Assembly (NCBI GenBank): GCA_030432975.1
Contig: JAUILS010000009.1
Span: forward strand, 1-36,914
Length of the DNA: 36,914 nt
Direction of reading: 5' to 3'
Origin: Actinomycetes bacterium
GTDB taxonomy: Bacteria > Actinomycetota > Actinomycetes > Propionibacteriales > Nocardioidaceae
Positions 25,892-34,206 of this stretch are shown here, piece by piece. The first letter of the stretch is position 1. Each line of letters starts with the position of its first letter. A program made the position numbers and the translations under genes. The notes under the pieces were generated by a model. It ran no database searches, had not been told where the DNA came from, and was given only the letters and a program-made list of their open reading frames with translations.

Positions 25892-26970
25892 CCGAGTCCC
25901 CCGCACGCACGGAGCGCGGCACCCCCGTCGAGCTCACCGACCTGACCCGCGTCTACGGCAGCATCCACGCGCTCGACGGGCTCACCCTGCACATCGACCC
26001 GGGCGAGCTGGTGGCGCTGCTGGGGCCGTCGGGCTGCGGCAAGACGACCGCGCTGCGCATCCTGGCCGGCCTCGACCGGGCCACCTCCGGCACCGTCGCG
26101 GTGGGCGGCCGCGACCTCACCGGCGTCCCTGCCAACAAGAGGGACATGGGGATGGTCTTCCAGGCCTACTCGCTGTTCCCCCACATGACGGTGCGCGACA
26201 ACGTGGCGTTCGGGCTCAAGATGCGGGGGCGCGACAAGGCCGCTCGCAACCGCCGTGCCGACGACATGCTCGACCTGGTGGGGCTCACCGAGCACGGCGG
26301 GCGGTTCGCCCACCAGCTCTCGGGCGGCCAGCAGCAGCGCGTCGCCCTGGCCCGGGCCCTGGCCGTCGAGCCGTCGGTGCTCCTGCTCGACGAGCCGCTC
26401 TCGGCGCTGGACGCGAAGGTGCGCAGCCAGCTGCGCGACGAGATCCGCCGGGTCCAGCTCGAGGTGGGGACCACCACGCTGTTCGTCACCCACGACCAGG
26501 AGGAGGCCCTCGCCGTGGCCGACCGGGTGGGCGTGATGAACCAGGGCCGGATGGACCAGATCGCCGCGCCCGCGGACCTCTACGCCAACCCCGCGACGCC
26601 GTTCGTGGCCGAGTTCGTGGGGCTCAACAACAAGGTCCCGGCCACCGTCGACGGCGGCCGCGCCCAGGTCCTGGGGGTGTCGGTTCCGGTGATCGAGGGG
26701 TCGCTGTCCGCCGGGCCGGGCATCGCGATGGTCCGGCCGGAGTCGGTGACGGTGGCCGAGGTCGGCGGCGGCGACGCCGGCAACGCTCGGGTGACGTCGG
26801 TGAACTTCCTGGGCCCGATCTCGCGGGTCTACTGCCGGCTCGGCGAGGGCGACGGCGCGATCGACCTGATGGCGCAGGTGGCCAGCTCGCTGGCCACCCG
26901 GCTGACGCCGGGAGACCCGGTCGTCGTCGGGGTCGAGCCCACCGCGGTGCTCGTCGTCGCCGCGCCGTGA
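25888..26970 (+). CDS. ABC importer ATP-binding protein, PotA-like
   Basis: A 360-residue ATPase with a C-terminal TOBE-type regulatory domain. It has Walker A GPSGCGKT (46-53), Q-loop VFQAYSLFPHM, signature LSGGQQQR (144-151), Walker B VLLLDEP (164-170) and H-loop FVTHDQEEA. Residues from about 245 form the OB/TOBE region with IAMVRPESV. The GTG at 25888 overlaps the permease stop and has a ribosome binding site (GGAAGG). It closes the four-gene importer operon; gabT follows after 78 bases, probably with its own promoter. Confidence 0.94.
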   Translation: MTESPARTERGTPVELTDLTRVYGSIHALDGLTLHIDPGELVALLGPSGCGKTTALRILAGLDRATSGTVAVGGRDLTGVPANKRDMGMVFQAYSLFPHMTVRDNVAFGLKMRGRDKAARNRRADDMLDLVGLTEHGGRFAHQLSGGQQQRVALARALAVEPSVLLLDEPLSALDAKVRSQLRDEIRRVQLEVGTTTLFVTHDQEEALAVADRVGVMNQGRMDQIAAPADLYANPATPFVAEFVGLNNKVPATVDGGRAQVLGVSVPVIEGSLSAGPGIAMVRPESVTVAEVGGGDAGNARVTSVNFLGPISRVYCRLGEGDGAIDLMAQVASSLATRLTPGDPVVVGVEPTAVLVVAAP

Positions 26971-27035
26971 GGCAGACCCACCGAATTCGTCGCTGAAGGC
27001 CGTCTGCGCAGTGGAAACCGAAGGCTTCGCGGCTC

Positions 27036-27041
27036 TAGGCT
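27036..27041 (+). promoter_or_regulatory. Putative -10 element of a leaderless gabT promoter
   Basis: TAGGCT (fits TANNNT) lies 7 bases before the gabT ATG, and the interval has no ribosome binding site. This is the same geometry as at ispG and gntR. It suggests gabT is transcribed separately from the importer operon. Confidence 0.45.
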
Positions 27042-27048
27042 GAGCGCC

Positions 27049-28392
27049 ATGACCTCGACTGCCACCGGCGGCCCCGGGCTCCCCCAGGAGCGCCGCCTCG
27101 TCACCGACATCCCCGGCCCGCTCTCCCAGGAGCGGCTGGACCGGAAGAAGACCCACGTCGCCGACGGGGTCGGCACCGCGCTGCCGGTGTTCGTCACCGC
27201 GGCCGGGGGCGGCGTGATCGTCGACGTCGACGGCAACTCGCTGATCGACCTCGGGTCGGGCATCGCGGTCACCACCGTCGGCAACGCCGCCCCGGAGGTG
27301 GTGAGCCGGGTGCAGGAGCAGGTGGCGGCGTTCACGCACACCTGCTTCATGGTCACGCCGTACGACGGCTACGTCGACGTCTGCGCGGAGCTCGCCGAGC
27401 TCACGCCGGGCGACCACGCGAAGAAGTCGGCGCTGTTCAACTCCGGCGCCGAGGCCGTCGAGAACGCCGTCAAGATCGCCCGCTCGGCGACCGGCCGCGA
27501 CGCCGTGGCGGTCTTCGACCACGCCTACCACGGGCGCACCAACCTGACGATGGCGATGACCGCCAAGAACATGCCCTACAAGCACCGCTTCGGGCCGTTC
27601 GCCGGCGAGGTCTATCGCGCGCCGATGTCCTACCCGTTCCGCGACGGGCTGTCCGGTGCCGACGCGGCCGCGCGCGCCATCGACGTGCTCGACAAGCAGG
27701 TCGGCGCCGACAACCTCGCCGCGATCGCGATCGAGCCGATCCAGGGCGAGGGCGGGTTCGTCGTACCCGCCGAGGGCTTCCTGCCGGCGCTCTCGGCCTG
27801 GGCCTCGGACAACGGCGTGGTGTTCATCGCCGACGAGATCCAGTCGGGCTTCTGCCGCACCGGCGACTGGTTCGCCTGTGACCACGAGGGCGTCGTCCCC
27901 GACATGATCACCACCGCGAAGGGCATCGCCGGCGGCATGCCGCTCGCCGGCGTGACCGGCCGCGCCGACCTGATGGACGCCGTGCACGTCGGTGGCCTGG
28001 GCGGCACCTACGGCGGCAACCCGGTCGCCTGCGCCGGCGCCCTCGGCTCCATCGCCGCGATGAAGGAGCACGACCTGGGCGCCCGGGCCCGCGCGATCGG
28101 CGACCTGGTCCGCGAGCGGCTGCTCGACCTCGCCGAGCGGCACCCCGTGATCGCCGACATCCGCGGCCGCGGCGCGATGATGGCCATCGAGCTCTGCGAG
28201 CCCGGCACCACCACGCCCGACGCCGCCCGCGCGGCCGCGGTCAACGCCCACTGCCACCGCAACGGCGTCGTCACCCTCACCTGCGGCACCTGGGGCAACG
28301 TCTTCCGCTTCCTGCCCCCGCTGTCGATCGGCGACGACCTGCTCCACGAGGCCTTCGACGTGGTCGCGGACGCCTTCGCCGCCACCGCCTGA
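27049..28392 (+). CDS. gabT: 4-aminobutyrate aminotransferase (GabT)
   Basis: A 447-residue class III PLP-dependent aminotransferase that transfers the amino group of GABA to 2-oxoglutarate, giving succinate semialdehyde. The PLP lysine is K291 in TTAKGIAGGMPLAG, the cofactor aspartate is D262 in ADEIQSG, and substrate-site segments include NSGAEAVENAVKIAR (131-145), YHGRTNLTMAMTAK and IEPIQGEGGF. The C-terminus CGTWGNVFRFLPPL is typical of GabT. Length is normal. It stands between the importer operon and a convergent dehydrogenase gene, separated from the latter by a long hairpin. 5-aminovalerate could be an additional substrate. It completes the putrescine-to-succinate-semialdehyde route with the enzymes at 29710-36745. 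Confidence 0.95.
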   Translation: MTSTATGGPGLPQERRLVTDIPGPLSQERLDRKKTHVADGVGTALPVFVTAAGGGVIVDVDGNSLIDLGSGIAVTTVGNAAPEVVSRVQEQVAAFTHTCFMVTPYDGYVDVCAELAELTPGDHAKKSALFNSGAEAVENAVKIARSATGRDAVAVFDHAYHGRTNLTMAMTAKNMPYKHRFGPFAGEVYRAPMSYPFRDGLSGADAAARAIDVLDKQVGADNLAAIAIEPIQGEGGFVVPAEGFLPALSAWASDNGVVFIADEIQSGFCRTGDWFACDHEGVVPDMITTAKGIAGGMPLAGVTGRADLMDAVHVGGLGGTYGGNPVACAGALGSIAAMKEHDLGARARAIGDLVRERLLDLAERHPVIADIRGRGAMMAIELCEPGTTTPDAARAAAVNAHCHRNGVVTLTCGTWGNVFRFLPPLSIGDDLLHEAFDVVADAFAATA

Positions 28393-28394
28393 GG

Positions 28395-28465
28395 TTGACC
28401 CGGCAGAAGTTCGGGTTGACCCGGCAGAAGATCTGCCGGGTCAACCCGAACTTCTGCGGGGTCGA
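28395..28465. terminator. Large bidirectional hairpin with 21-bp-spaced units between gabT and a convergent gene
   Basis: Bases 28403-28428 pair perfectly with 28432-28457 (26 bp, 3-base loop); pairing continues out to 28395 and 28465 with one mismatch and one G-U pair. The stem is made of a 17-base unit (GGTTGACCCGGCAGAAG) at 28393 and 28414 and inverted copies beginning at about 28430 and 28451, each pair 21 bases apart. It fills the gap between the two convergent stop codons (28392 and 28467), so it could stop transcription from both sides. No T-tract. Confidence 0.8.
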
Positions 28466-28466
28466 G

Positions 28467-29702
28467 CTAGGGGGTGAGCTCCTGCATGCCCCAGGGGGAG
28501 CCGTACTCCGTCAACAGGTCGAGGAAGGGCACGGCGTCGAAGGCCTCGGGGCCGAGGATGCCGGCGCCGGACCAGGTGCCCCGCGCGAGCAGCTCGAGGG
28601 CGACGACCGGGTTGATCGCGGTCTGCCAGACCACGCACTGGTGGCCGTACTCCGCCATCGCCCACTCGTTGTCGACCACGTGGTAGAGGTACGTCGACCG
28701 CGGCCCGGTCGGCTGGCCGGCGTCGTCCTTGCCGATGCCGGTGACCCAGAGGCCGGCGCAGGTCTTGCCCTTCATCCGCGGGCCGAGCTCGGCCGGGTTG
28801 GGGAGGCACGCGGCGACCACGTCGCGCGGTGACACCTCGACGCCTCCGACCCGCACCTTGTCGGTCTTGTCGAGCCCGAGCTTGTGCAGCGTCTTGAGCA
28901 CCTCGATGAACTCGTCGCCCAGGCCGTACTTGAACGTCGCGCGCCGGCAGTCGACCCAGCGCGGCATCAGCAGCACCTCCTCGTGCTCGACGTTGACGCA
29001 CTCGACCGGCCCGATGCCCTCGGGGAAGTCGAACACCTCCGGCTCGGAGAACGGCGGCGTGGTGAACCAGCGCCCCTCGCCGTCGGCGTCCTTCTGCCAG
29101 ATCACCGGCGGGTTGAGGCACTCCTCGATCGTGGTCCAGATCGAGAACGACGGCGCGAAGTCGTAGCCCTCGACGGTGAGGTTGGACCCGTCGCGGGTGC
29201 CGAGCTCGTCGATCTCGGCGAACAGGTGGTCGGCGGCGTAGCGCGCGAACACGTCGGACAACCCCGGCTCCACGCCGATCCCGACCAGCGCGAGCCGCCC
29301 GGCGGCCTCCCAGTCGCCGGCCTGCGCGAACTGCTCGTCGCCCAGCTTGACCCGGCACTCGGAGTACGGCGACTCCGGATGGGGCCGCGAGAGCGACATC
29401 GCCATGTCGAGGTAGTCGGCCCCGGCCGCGAACGCGCCCTCGAAGATCGGCATCACGAACCGCGGGTCGACGGCGTTCATCACATGGGTGATCGCATGCT
29501 CGCGGCACAGCGCCGCCACCGACTCCGCCGACGACGCGTCGACCTGGGCCGCGACGAAGCGCTCCCCCGCGGCCTCCGCCGCCGCCTCCGCCCGCGCGGC
29601 GTCGTAGTCGGCGACCACGACGGTCTCGAAGAAGTCACGCCGCCGCGCGATCGCCGCGAAGGCGGCTCCGACGCCGCCCGCTCCCACCAGCAGGATCCGC
29701 AT
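28467..29702 (-). CDS. Saccharopine-dehydrogenase-like NAD(P)-dependent oxidoreductase
   Basis: A 411-residue protein with an N-terminal Rossmann fold (VGAGGVGAA, 6-14) and the layout of the saccharopine dehydrogenase/carboxynorspermidine synthase family (HVMNAVDPRFVMPIFEGA, DYLDMAMSLS, GIGVEPGLSDVFARYAADHL, NVEHEEVLLMP). Family members form or break C-N bonds between an amine and an aldehyde or keto acid, as in lysine degradation or carboxyspermidine synthesis. It starts 7 bases after the stop of the aminobutyraldehyde dehydrogenase gene, so it is probably co-transcribed with a polyamine enzyme. A role in polyamine metabolism is inferred; lysine metabolism is the main alternative. The actual reaction is unknown. 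Confidence 0.85.
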   Translation of the reverse strand: MRILLVGAGGVGAAFAAIARRRDFFETVVVADYDAARAEAAAEAAGERFVAAQVDASSAESVAALCREHAITHVMNAVDPRFVMPIFEGAFAAGADYLDMAMSLSRPHPESPYSECRVKLGDEQFAQAGDWEAAGRLALVGIGVEPGLSDVFARYAADHLFAEIDELGTRDGSNLTVEGYDFAPSFSIWTTIEECLNPPVIWQKDADGEGRWFTTPPFSEPEVFDFPEGIGPVECVNVEHEEVLLMPRWVDCRRATFKYGLGDEFIEVLKTLHKLGLDKTDKVRVGGVEVSPRDVVAACLPNPAELGPRMKGKTCAGLWVTGIGKDDAGQPTGPRSTYLYHVVDNEWAMAEYGHQCVVWQTAINPVVALELLARGTWSGAGILGPEAFDAVPFLDLLTEYGSPWGMQELTP

Positions 29703-29709
29703 CGGGCGC

Positions 29710-31143
29710 CTACTCCCCGATGTAGGACATCACGTGCTTGACGCGCGTGTAGTCCTCCAGGCCGTACATCGACAGGTCCTTGCCGTAGCCGGAGTGCTTG
29801 AAGCCGCCGTGCGGCATCTCGGCGACCAGCGGGATGTGGGTGTTGATCCACACGCAGCCGAAGTCGAGCCCGCGGGCCATCCGCATCGCCCGGCCGTGGT
29901 CCTTGGTCCACACCGAGGAGGCCAGGGCGTACTCCACGCCGTTGGCCCAGCGCAGCGCCTCGGTCTCGTCGGAGAACTTCTGCACGGTGATCACCGGGCC
30001 GAAGATCTCGGTCTGGATCTGCTCGTCGTCCTGCTTGAGCCCGGACAGCACGGTCGGCTCGAAGAAGTAGCCGGCGTCGCCCTGCCGGTGGCCGCCGATC
30101 TCCAGCATGGCGTGGTCGGGCAGCCGGTCGATGAAGCCGGAGACGTGGGCGAGCTGGTTGGTGTTGTTGAGCGGGCCGTAGAGCACGTCCTCGTCGTCGG
30201 GCATGCCGGTCTTGGTGTTGCGGGCCTGCTCGGTCAGCGCGGCCACGAAGTCGTCGTGGACGCCCGGACCGGCGAGCACGCGGGTGGCCGCGGTGCAGTC
30301 CTGGCCGGCGTTGAAGTAGCCGGCGACGGCGATGGCCTCGGCCGCCGCCTCCACGTCCGCGTCGTCGAAGACGATGACCGGGGCCTTGCCGCCCAGCTCG
30401 AGGTGCGCGCGCTTGAGCTGCGCCGCGGCGGAGCCGGCGACCGCCATGCCGGCCCGCACCGAGCCGGTGATCGCGACCAGCTGCGGCGTCGGGTGCTCGA
30501 CCAGGGCCCGGCCGGTGTCGCGGTCGCCGGTGACCAGGTTGAGCACGCCCGGCGGCAGGAACTCCTGGCAGATCTCGGTCAGCAGCATCGAGGACGCGGG
30601 CGTGGTGTCGGACGGCTTGAGGACGACCGTGTTGCCGGCCGCGAGGGCGGGGGCGATCTTCCAGATCATCATCAGCAGGGGGTAGTTCCACGGCGTCACC
30701 TGGCCGACGACGCCGATCGGCTCGCGCCGGATGAACGACGTGTGGTCGGCCATGTACTCCCCTGCCGAGCGCCCCTCGAGCACCCGCGCGGCACCCGCGA
30801 AGAAGCGGATCTGGTCGACGCCGGGCGGGATCTCCTCCGACATCGTCAGCCCCAGCGGCTTGCCGGTGTCCTTGGACTCCACGGCCACGATCTCCTCGGC
30901 GCGCTCCTCGACCGCGGCGGCGATCTTGAGCAGGGCCTGCTGGCGGTCGGACGGCGTGGAGTCGCGCCAGGTCTCGAAGGCCTTGTCGGCGGCCTGGAAG
31001 GCCCGGTCGACGTCCTCCGGGCCGGACATCGCGGCCTGGGCGTAGATCTCTCCCGTGGTCGGGTCGAAGACGTCGTACGTCTCGCCCGAGAGGGCGTCGA
31101 CCGCCTCGCCGTTGATGATGTTGCGGAACACCGTGTCGCCCAT
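29710..31143 (-). CDS. 4-Aminobutyraldehyde dehydrogenase-like aldehyde dehydrogenase (PatD-like)
   Basis: A 477-residue NAD-dependent aldehyde dehydrogenase. The nucleophile is C283 in [12 protein letters not shown], the general base is E249 in LELGGKAP, and the cofactor region includes [19 protein letters not shown] and VLKPSDTTP. The GQDCTAATR string and the [22 protein letters not shown]-terminal region are typical of gamma-aminobutyraldehyde dehydrogenases, which oxidise 4-aminobutyraldehyde to GABA. A ribosome binding site (AGGAG) precedes the ATG at 31143. It leads a two-gene unit with the saccharopine-dehydrogenase-like gene. Betaine-aldehyde dehydrogenase is a close alternative, but the GABA and agmatine genes nearby favour this call. 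Confidence 0.92.
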   Translation of the reverse strand: MGDTVFRNIINGEAVDALSGETYDVFDPTTGEIYAQAAMSGPEDVDRAFQAADKAFETWRDSTPSDRQQALLKIAAAVEERAEEIVAVESKDTGKPLGLTMSEEIPPGVDQIRFFAGAARVLEGRSAGEYMADHTSFIRREPIGVVGQVTPWNYPLLMMIWKIAPALAAGNTVVLKPSDTTPASSMLLTEICQEFLPPGVLNLVTGDRDTGRALVEHPTPQLVAITGSVRAGMAVAGSAAAQLKRAHLELGGKAPVIVFDDADVEAAAEAIAVAGYFNAGQDCTAATRVLAGPGVHDDFVAALTEQARNTKTGMPDDEDVLYGPLNNTNQLAHVSGFIDRLPDHAMLEIGGHRQGDAGYFFEPTVLSGLKQDDEQIQTEIFGPVITVQKFSDETEALRWANGVEYALASSVWTKDHGRAMRMARGLDFGCVWINTHIPLVAEMPHGGFKHSGYGKDLSMYGLEDYTRVKHVMSYIGE

Positions 31144-31386
31144 GTGTCGTCCACTCCTGACTGGTCGCTGCTGCACGCGGGATCTCCCCCGAGGTCTACG
31201 GGCGACACTAGCGACGTCGCGACGGATTCTGTAGAGGGACCCCCGCCCGACCACGGAATCCACGACGACCCGGCAAGGCAGCGGCGGATATCGCAGCGTG
31301 TCGCGGGTGCCCGGGCCCTCACCACCGATCGGGGACAATCGAGGCGAGCACCTGTGTCGCGCAGGAGCGCGACGAAGGGACGAGGC
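31144..31386. other. 243-bp divergent region between aldehyde dehydrogenase and LCP genes
   Basis: No gene is seen. A minus-strand TAGTGT (31205-31210) preceded 17 bases upstream by TACAGA is a possible promoter for the dehydrogenase gene. An interrupted inverted repeat GGATTC/GAATCC (31224-31229 and 31256-31261) and the palindrome GCGACGTCGC (31211-31220) lie around it and might bind a regulator. A plus-strand GACAAT at 31334-31339 is a weak -10 candidate for the LCP gene. Confidence 0.4.
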
Positions 31387-32580
31387 ATGCGGCGGATGGC
31401 CTGGCCGGCCGTGGTCGTGCTGCTGGTGGCCGCCGGCGCCGGGGTCTGGTGGCTGATGCGCCACGACCTCCGCCTCGCCGGGTACGCCGGAGCGGCGCTG
31501 CTGGCGGTCACCCTGGCCGGTGCGGTGGCCGCCTGGCTGCGGGGCCACCGCGGCTGGGCCGCCGCGATGACGGCGCTCGTGGTGGCCGTCGTCGGCGCGG
31601 GGGCGGCGTACGGCTGGAGCCTCAACAGCACGCTGGAGAAGATCCCCACGATCGACGCGGCGCCGCTCGACGAGGGCGCCCGGCCCGAGGCGGAGCCCTC
31701 GACCGCCCTCAACATCCTGCTCCTCGGGTCGGACAACCCGAACCCACGTCAGGACAAGCCGACGGTGGCCGAGCTGCTCGCCGACGGCACCTGGGACCCC
31801 GGCGCCTACCGCAGCGACTCCATCATCGTGCTGCACCTCAGCGCCGACCGGAAGCGTGCGTCGATGGTGTCGATCCCGCGCGACTCCTACGTCCCGATCT
31901 ACGACGCCGAGGGCACCGTGCACGGCGAGAACAAGATCAACGCGGCGTTCTCCGCCTACGGTCCGTTCGGGACGCTGCGCACGGTCGAGAACCTCACCGG
32001 CCTGCGGATCGACCACCTCGCGATGATCGACTTCGAGGGGTTCCGCGACGTGACGACCGCGCTCGGCGGGGTGGAGGTCTACATCCCCGAGACGTTCACC
32101 GACCCCCAGAACGACGTCACCTGGGAGCAGGGCTGGCAGCACCTCGAGGGGGAGGACGCGCTGAGCTACGTGCGCACCCGCTACGGCCTCGAGCGCGGCG
32201 ACTTCGACCGTGTCCGGCGCCAGCAGAACTTCCTGCGGGCGCTGCTCGACAAGCTCACCGACGACGGCACGATCGGCGATCCCGCGACGCTCAAGGCGAC
32301 GATCGAGGCGGTCGTCCCCTACCTCACCATCGACTCCGACTGGACCACCGGCGACCTCCGCTCGCTCGCGCTCGACCTGCGCCACCTCAAGCCGTCGCGG
32401 ATCAGCTATGCCACCGTCGGGCTCGACCACTACGAGACGATCGCCGGCGTCGGGGCGGCCAACATCCTCGACGAGGAGCGGGTCGCCGAGCTCTTCACCG
32501 CGGTGCGCGAGGAGAAGGTGCCGGCGTACCTCGAGAAGTACCCCGACGACGGCCTCGGCGACGAGGACGAGGTCAGCTGA
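31387..32580 (+). CDS. LytR-CpsA-Psr (LCP) family protein, probable cell-wall glycopolymer ligase
   Basis: A 397-residue membrane-anchored protein. Three hydrophobic segments lie at about 5-23, 32-50 and 56-75, followed by the extracytoplasmic LCP domain from about residue 105, with [69 protein letters not shown] and [22 protein letters not shown]. The conserved arginines and aspartates that bind the polyprenyl-pyrophosphate substrate are present ([21 protein letters not shown]). The family transfers teichoic-acid or arabinogalactan-type polymers to peptidoglycan. Its three membrane segments are more than the single span common in LCP proteins. It has no evident link to the surrounding polyamine genes. 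It ends 6 bases from the convergent amidohydrolase stop. Confidence 0.93.
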   Translation: MRRMAWPAVVVLLVAAGAGVWWLMRHDLRLAGYAGAALLAVTLAGAVAAWLRGHRGWAAAMTALVVAVVGAGAAYGWSLNSTLEKIPTIDAAPLDEGARPEAEPSTALNILLLGSDNPNPRQDKPTVAELLADGTWDPGAYRSDSIIVLHLSADRKRASMVSIPRDSYVPIYDAEGTVHGENKINAAFSAYGPFGTLRTVENLTGLRIDHLAMIDFEGFRDVTTALGGVEVYIPETFTDPQNDVTWEQGWQHLEGEDALSYVRTRYGLERGDFDRVRRQQNFLRALLDKLTDDGTIGDPATLKATIEAVVPYLTIDSDWTTGDLRSLALDLRHLKPSRISYATVGLDHYETIAGVGAANILDEERVAELFTAVREEKVPAYLEKYPDDGLGDEDEVS

Positions 32581-32586
32581 CGCCGG

Positions 32587-34206
32587 TCAGCCGTGGACGC
32601 GGCGCCCGGCCACCCAGGTGCCGATCACGCGTGCCGCGCCGATCTCCTCGACCGGGCCGGTGAAGGGGTCACGGTCGAGCACCACCAGGTCGGCCTCCTG
32701 ACCGGCTGCGAGCCGGCCGGCGAGGTCGCGGTGGCAGACCCGGGCCGAGCCCGAGGTGTACGCCGCGTAGGCCGTCGCGAGGTCGAGCGCCTGCTCGGGC
32801 AGGAAGGGCTCGGAGCCGGCCGGCCCCGCCTCGCCGTACGCCGTCCGGTTGACCGCCACGTGGATCGCGGCGAGCGGGTCGGGCGAGCTGACCGGCCAGT
32901 CGCTGCCCGCGGCCAGCGGGGCGCCGGCGCGGTGCAGCGCCCCGAAGGGGTACTGCCAGGCGCTGCGCTCCTCCCCCAGGAAGGGCAGGGTCAGCTCGAC
33001 CATCTGGTCGTCGAGGCACGCCCAGAGCGCCTGCATCGTCGCGGTGACGCCGAGCTCGGCGAAGCGCGGCACGTCGACGGGGTCGATCAGCTGCAGGTGG
33101 GCGATGTGGTGGCGCAGGTCGCCGCCGATCCCACGGGCCCGCTCGAACGCGTCGAGCGCCTCGCGGTGCCCGCGGTCGCCGATCGCGTGCACGTGCACCT
33201 GGAAGCGCTCGGCCGCCAGCGCGACCACCGCCTCCTGCAGCGCGGCCGCGTCGACGAACGAGTGACCCCGGTTGTCGGTCGGGTGGCCGCACCGGTCGAG
33301 GTAGGGGGCCCCGAGGGCGGCGGTGCCGTTCTCGGCCACGCCGTCCTGCATGATCTTGACGCTCGTGGCGTGCAGGCGGCCGTGGGAGTAGGTGGCGCGC
33401 CGCTCGACCAGCCCCGCCACCTGCTCGGTGCCGCGGTCGCGGTCCCACCAGAGCGCCCCCACGACGGTGGCGGTGAGGTCGCCGCTCACCGCGGCCCGGA
33501 GATAGGTGTCCGACGGGTCGTCGATGCCGGCGTAGTCGCCGAGGATCGCGTCCTGCCAGCCGGTGACGCCGACCTCGTGGAGGTGCCGCTGGCCGGCGAG
33601 GAAGGCCTGGTAGTACTCCTCGGCGGCGACCACCGGCGCCACCCGCGTGACCAGCGCCATGGCTCCCTCGTGGAGGGTGCCGGTGGGGCGGCCGTCGGCG
33701 TCGCGCTCCAGGCGGCCGTCGGGTGGGTCGGGGGTGGACGCGTCGATCCCGGCCAGCTCGAGCGCCCGGGAGTTGGCCCAGCCGCCGTGGTGGTCGCGGT
33801 TGGGCAGGAAGACCGGCCGGTCCGGCACGACGGCGTCGAGGTCGGCGGCCGTCGGGGTGCCGCCCGGGAACGCCGCCATCGCCCAGCCGCCGCCCTGGAT
33901 CCAGGGCAGGTCGGGGTGCGCGTCGGCGTACGCGCGGACGGCGGCGAGGTAGTCCTCGCGGGTGGTCAGCTCCGACAGGTCGCAGCGGATCCGCTCCAGG
34001 CCGCCCTGCACGGCGTGCACGTGGGCGTCGACGAAGCCGGGCGCGACCAGCCCGCCGGCCAGGTCGACCTCGGTGACGCCGGCACCGCGCGGCAGGTCGT
34101 CGTCGGGAGCCAGGGCGACGATCCGGTCGTCCTCGACCACGACGCCGTGGCCGGGTCGGTGCCGCTCCCCGTCGAAGGCGTGGCCGTTGCGCAGGACGAG
34201 GGTCAT
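32587..34206 (-). CDS. YtcJ-like metal-dependent amidohydrolase, substrate unknown
   Basis: A 539-residue amidohydrolase-superfamily enzyme. The first metal-binding pair is H62-x-H64 in FVDAHVHAV; later ligands fall in VHVHAIGDRGHREAL and the aspartate of AAGSDWPVSSPDPL. The C-terminal beta-sandwich contains GRLAAGQEADLVVLDRDPF. This branch includes N-substituted formamide deformylase and other C-N bond hydrolases. The ATG at 34206 shares one base with the upstream agmatinase-family stop (TGATG), so the two are translationally coupled. An N-acyl or N-formyl amine related to agmatine or putrescine is a plausible substrate, but this is inference from the operon only. Confidence 0.9.
   Translation of the reverse strand: MTLVLRNGHAFDGERHRPGHGVVVEDDRIVALAPDDDLPRGAGVTEVDLAGGLVAPGFVDAHVHAVQGGLERIRCDLSELTTREDYLAAVRAYADAHPDLPWIQGGGWAMAAFPGGTPTAADLDAVVPDRPVFLPNRDHHGGWANSRALELAGIDASTPDPPDGRLERDADGRPTGTLHEGAMALVTRVAPVVAAEEYYQAFLAGQRHLHEVGVTGWQDAILGDYAGIDDPSDTYLRAAVSGDLTATVVGALWWDRDRGTEQVAGLVERRATYSHGRLHATSVKIMQDGVAENGTAALGAPYLDRCGHPTDNRGHSFVDAAALQEAVVALAAERFQVHVHAIGDRGHREALDAFERARGIGGDLRHHIAHLQLIDPVDVPRFAELGVTATMQALWACLDDQMVELTLPFLGEERSAWQYPFGALHRAGAPLAAGSDWPVSSPDPLAAIHVAVNRTAYGEAGPAGSEPFLPEQALDLATAYAAYTSGSARVCHRDLAGRLAAGQEADLVVLDRDPFTGPVEEIGAARVIGTWVAGRRVHG

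Noticed and set aside
29734-32580. A single 948-residue plus-strand open frame running through the aldehyde dehydrogenase into the LCP gene
   Set aside because: Only the part from 31387 has family similarity (LCP). The rest is the antisense shadow of the aldehyde dehydrogenase, a common result of strong G/C bias at third positions.
32572-32581. Palindrome GTCAGCTGAC at the end of the LCP gene as a regulatory site
   Set aside because: It lies over the stop codon in coding sequence, and a 10-bp palindrome of this composition can occur by chance. There is no promoter downstream.
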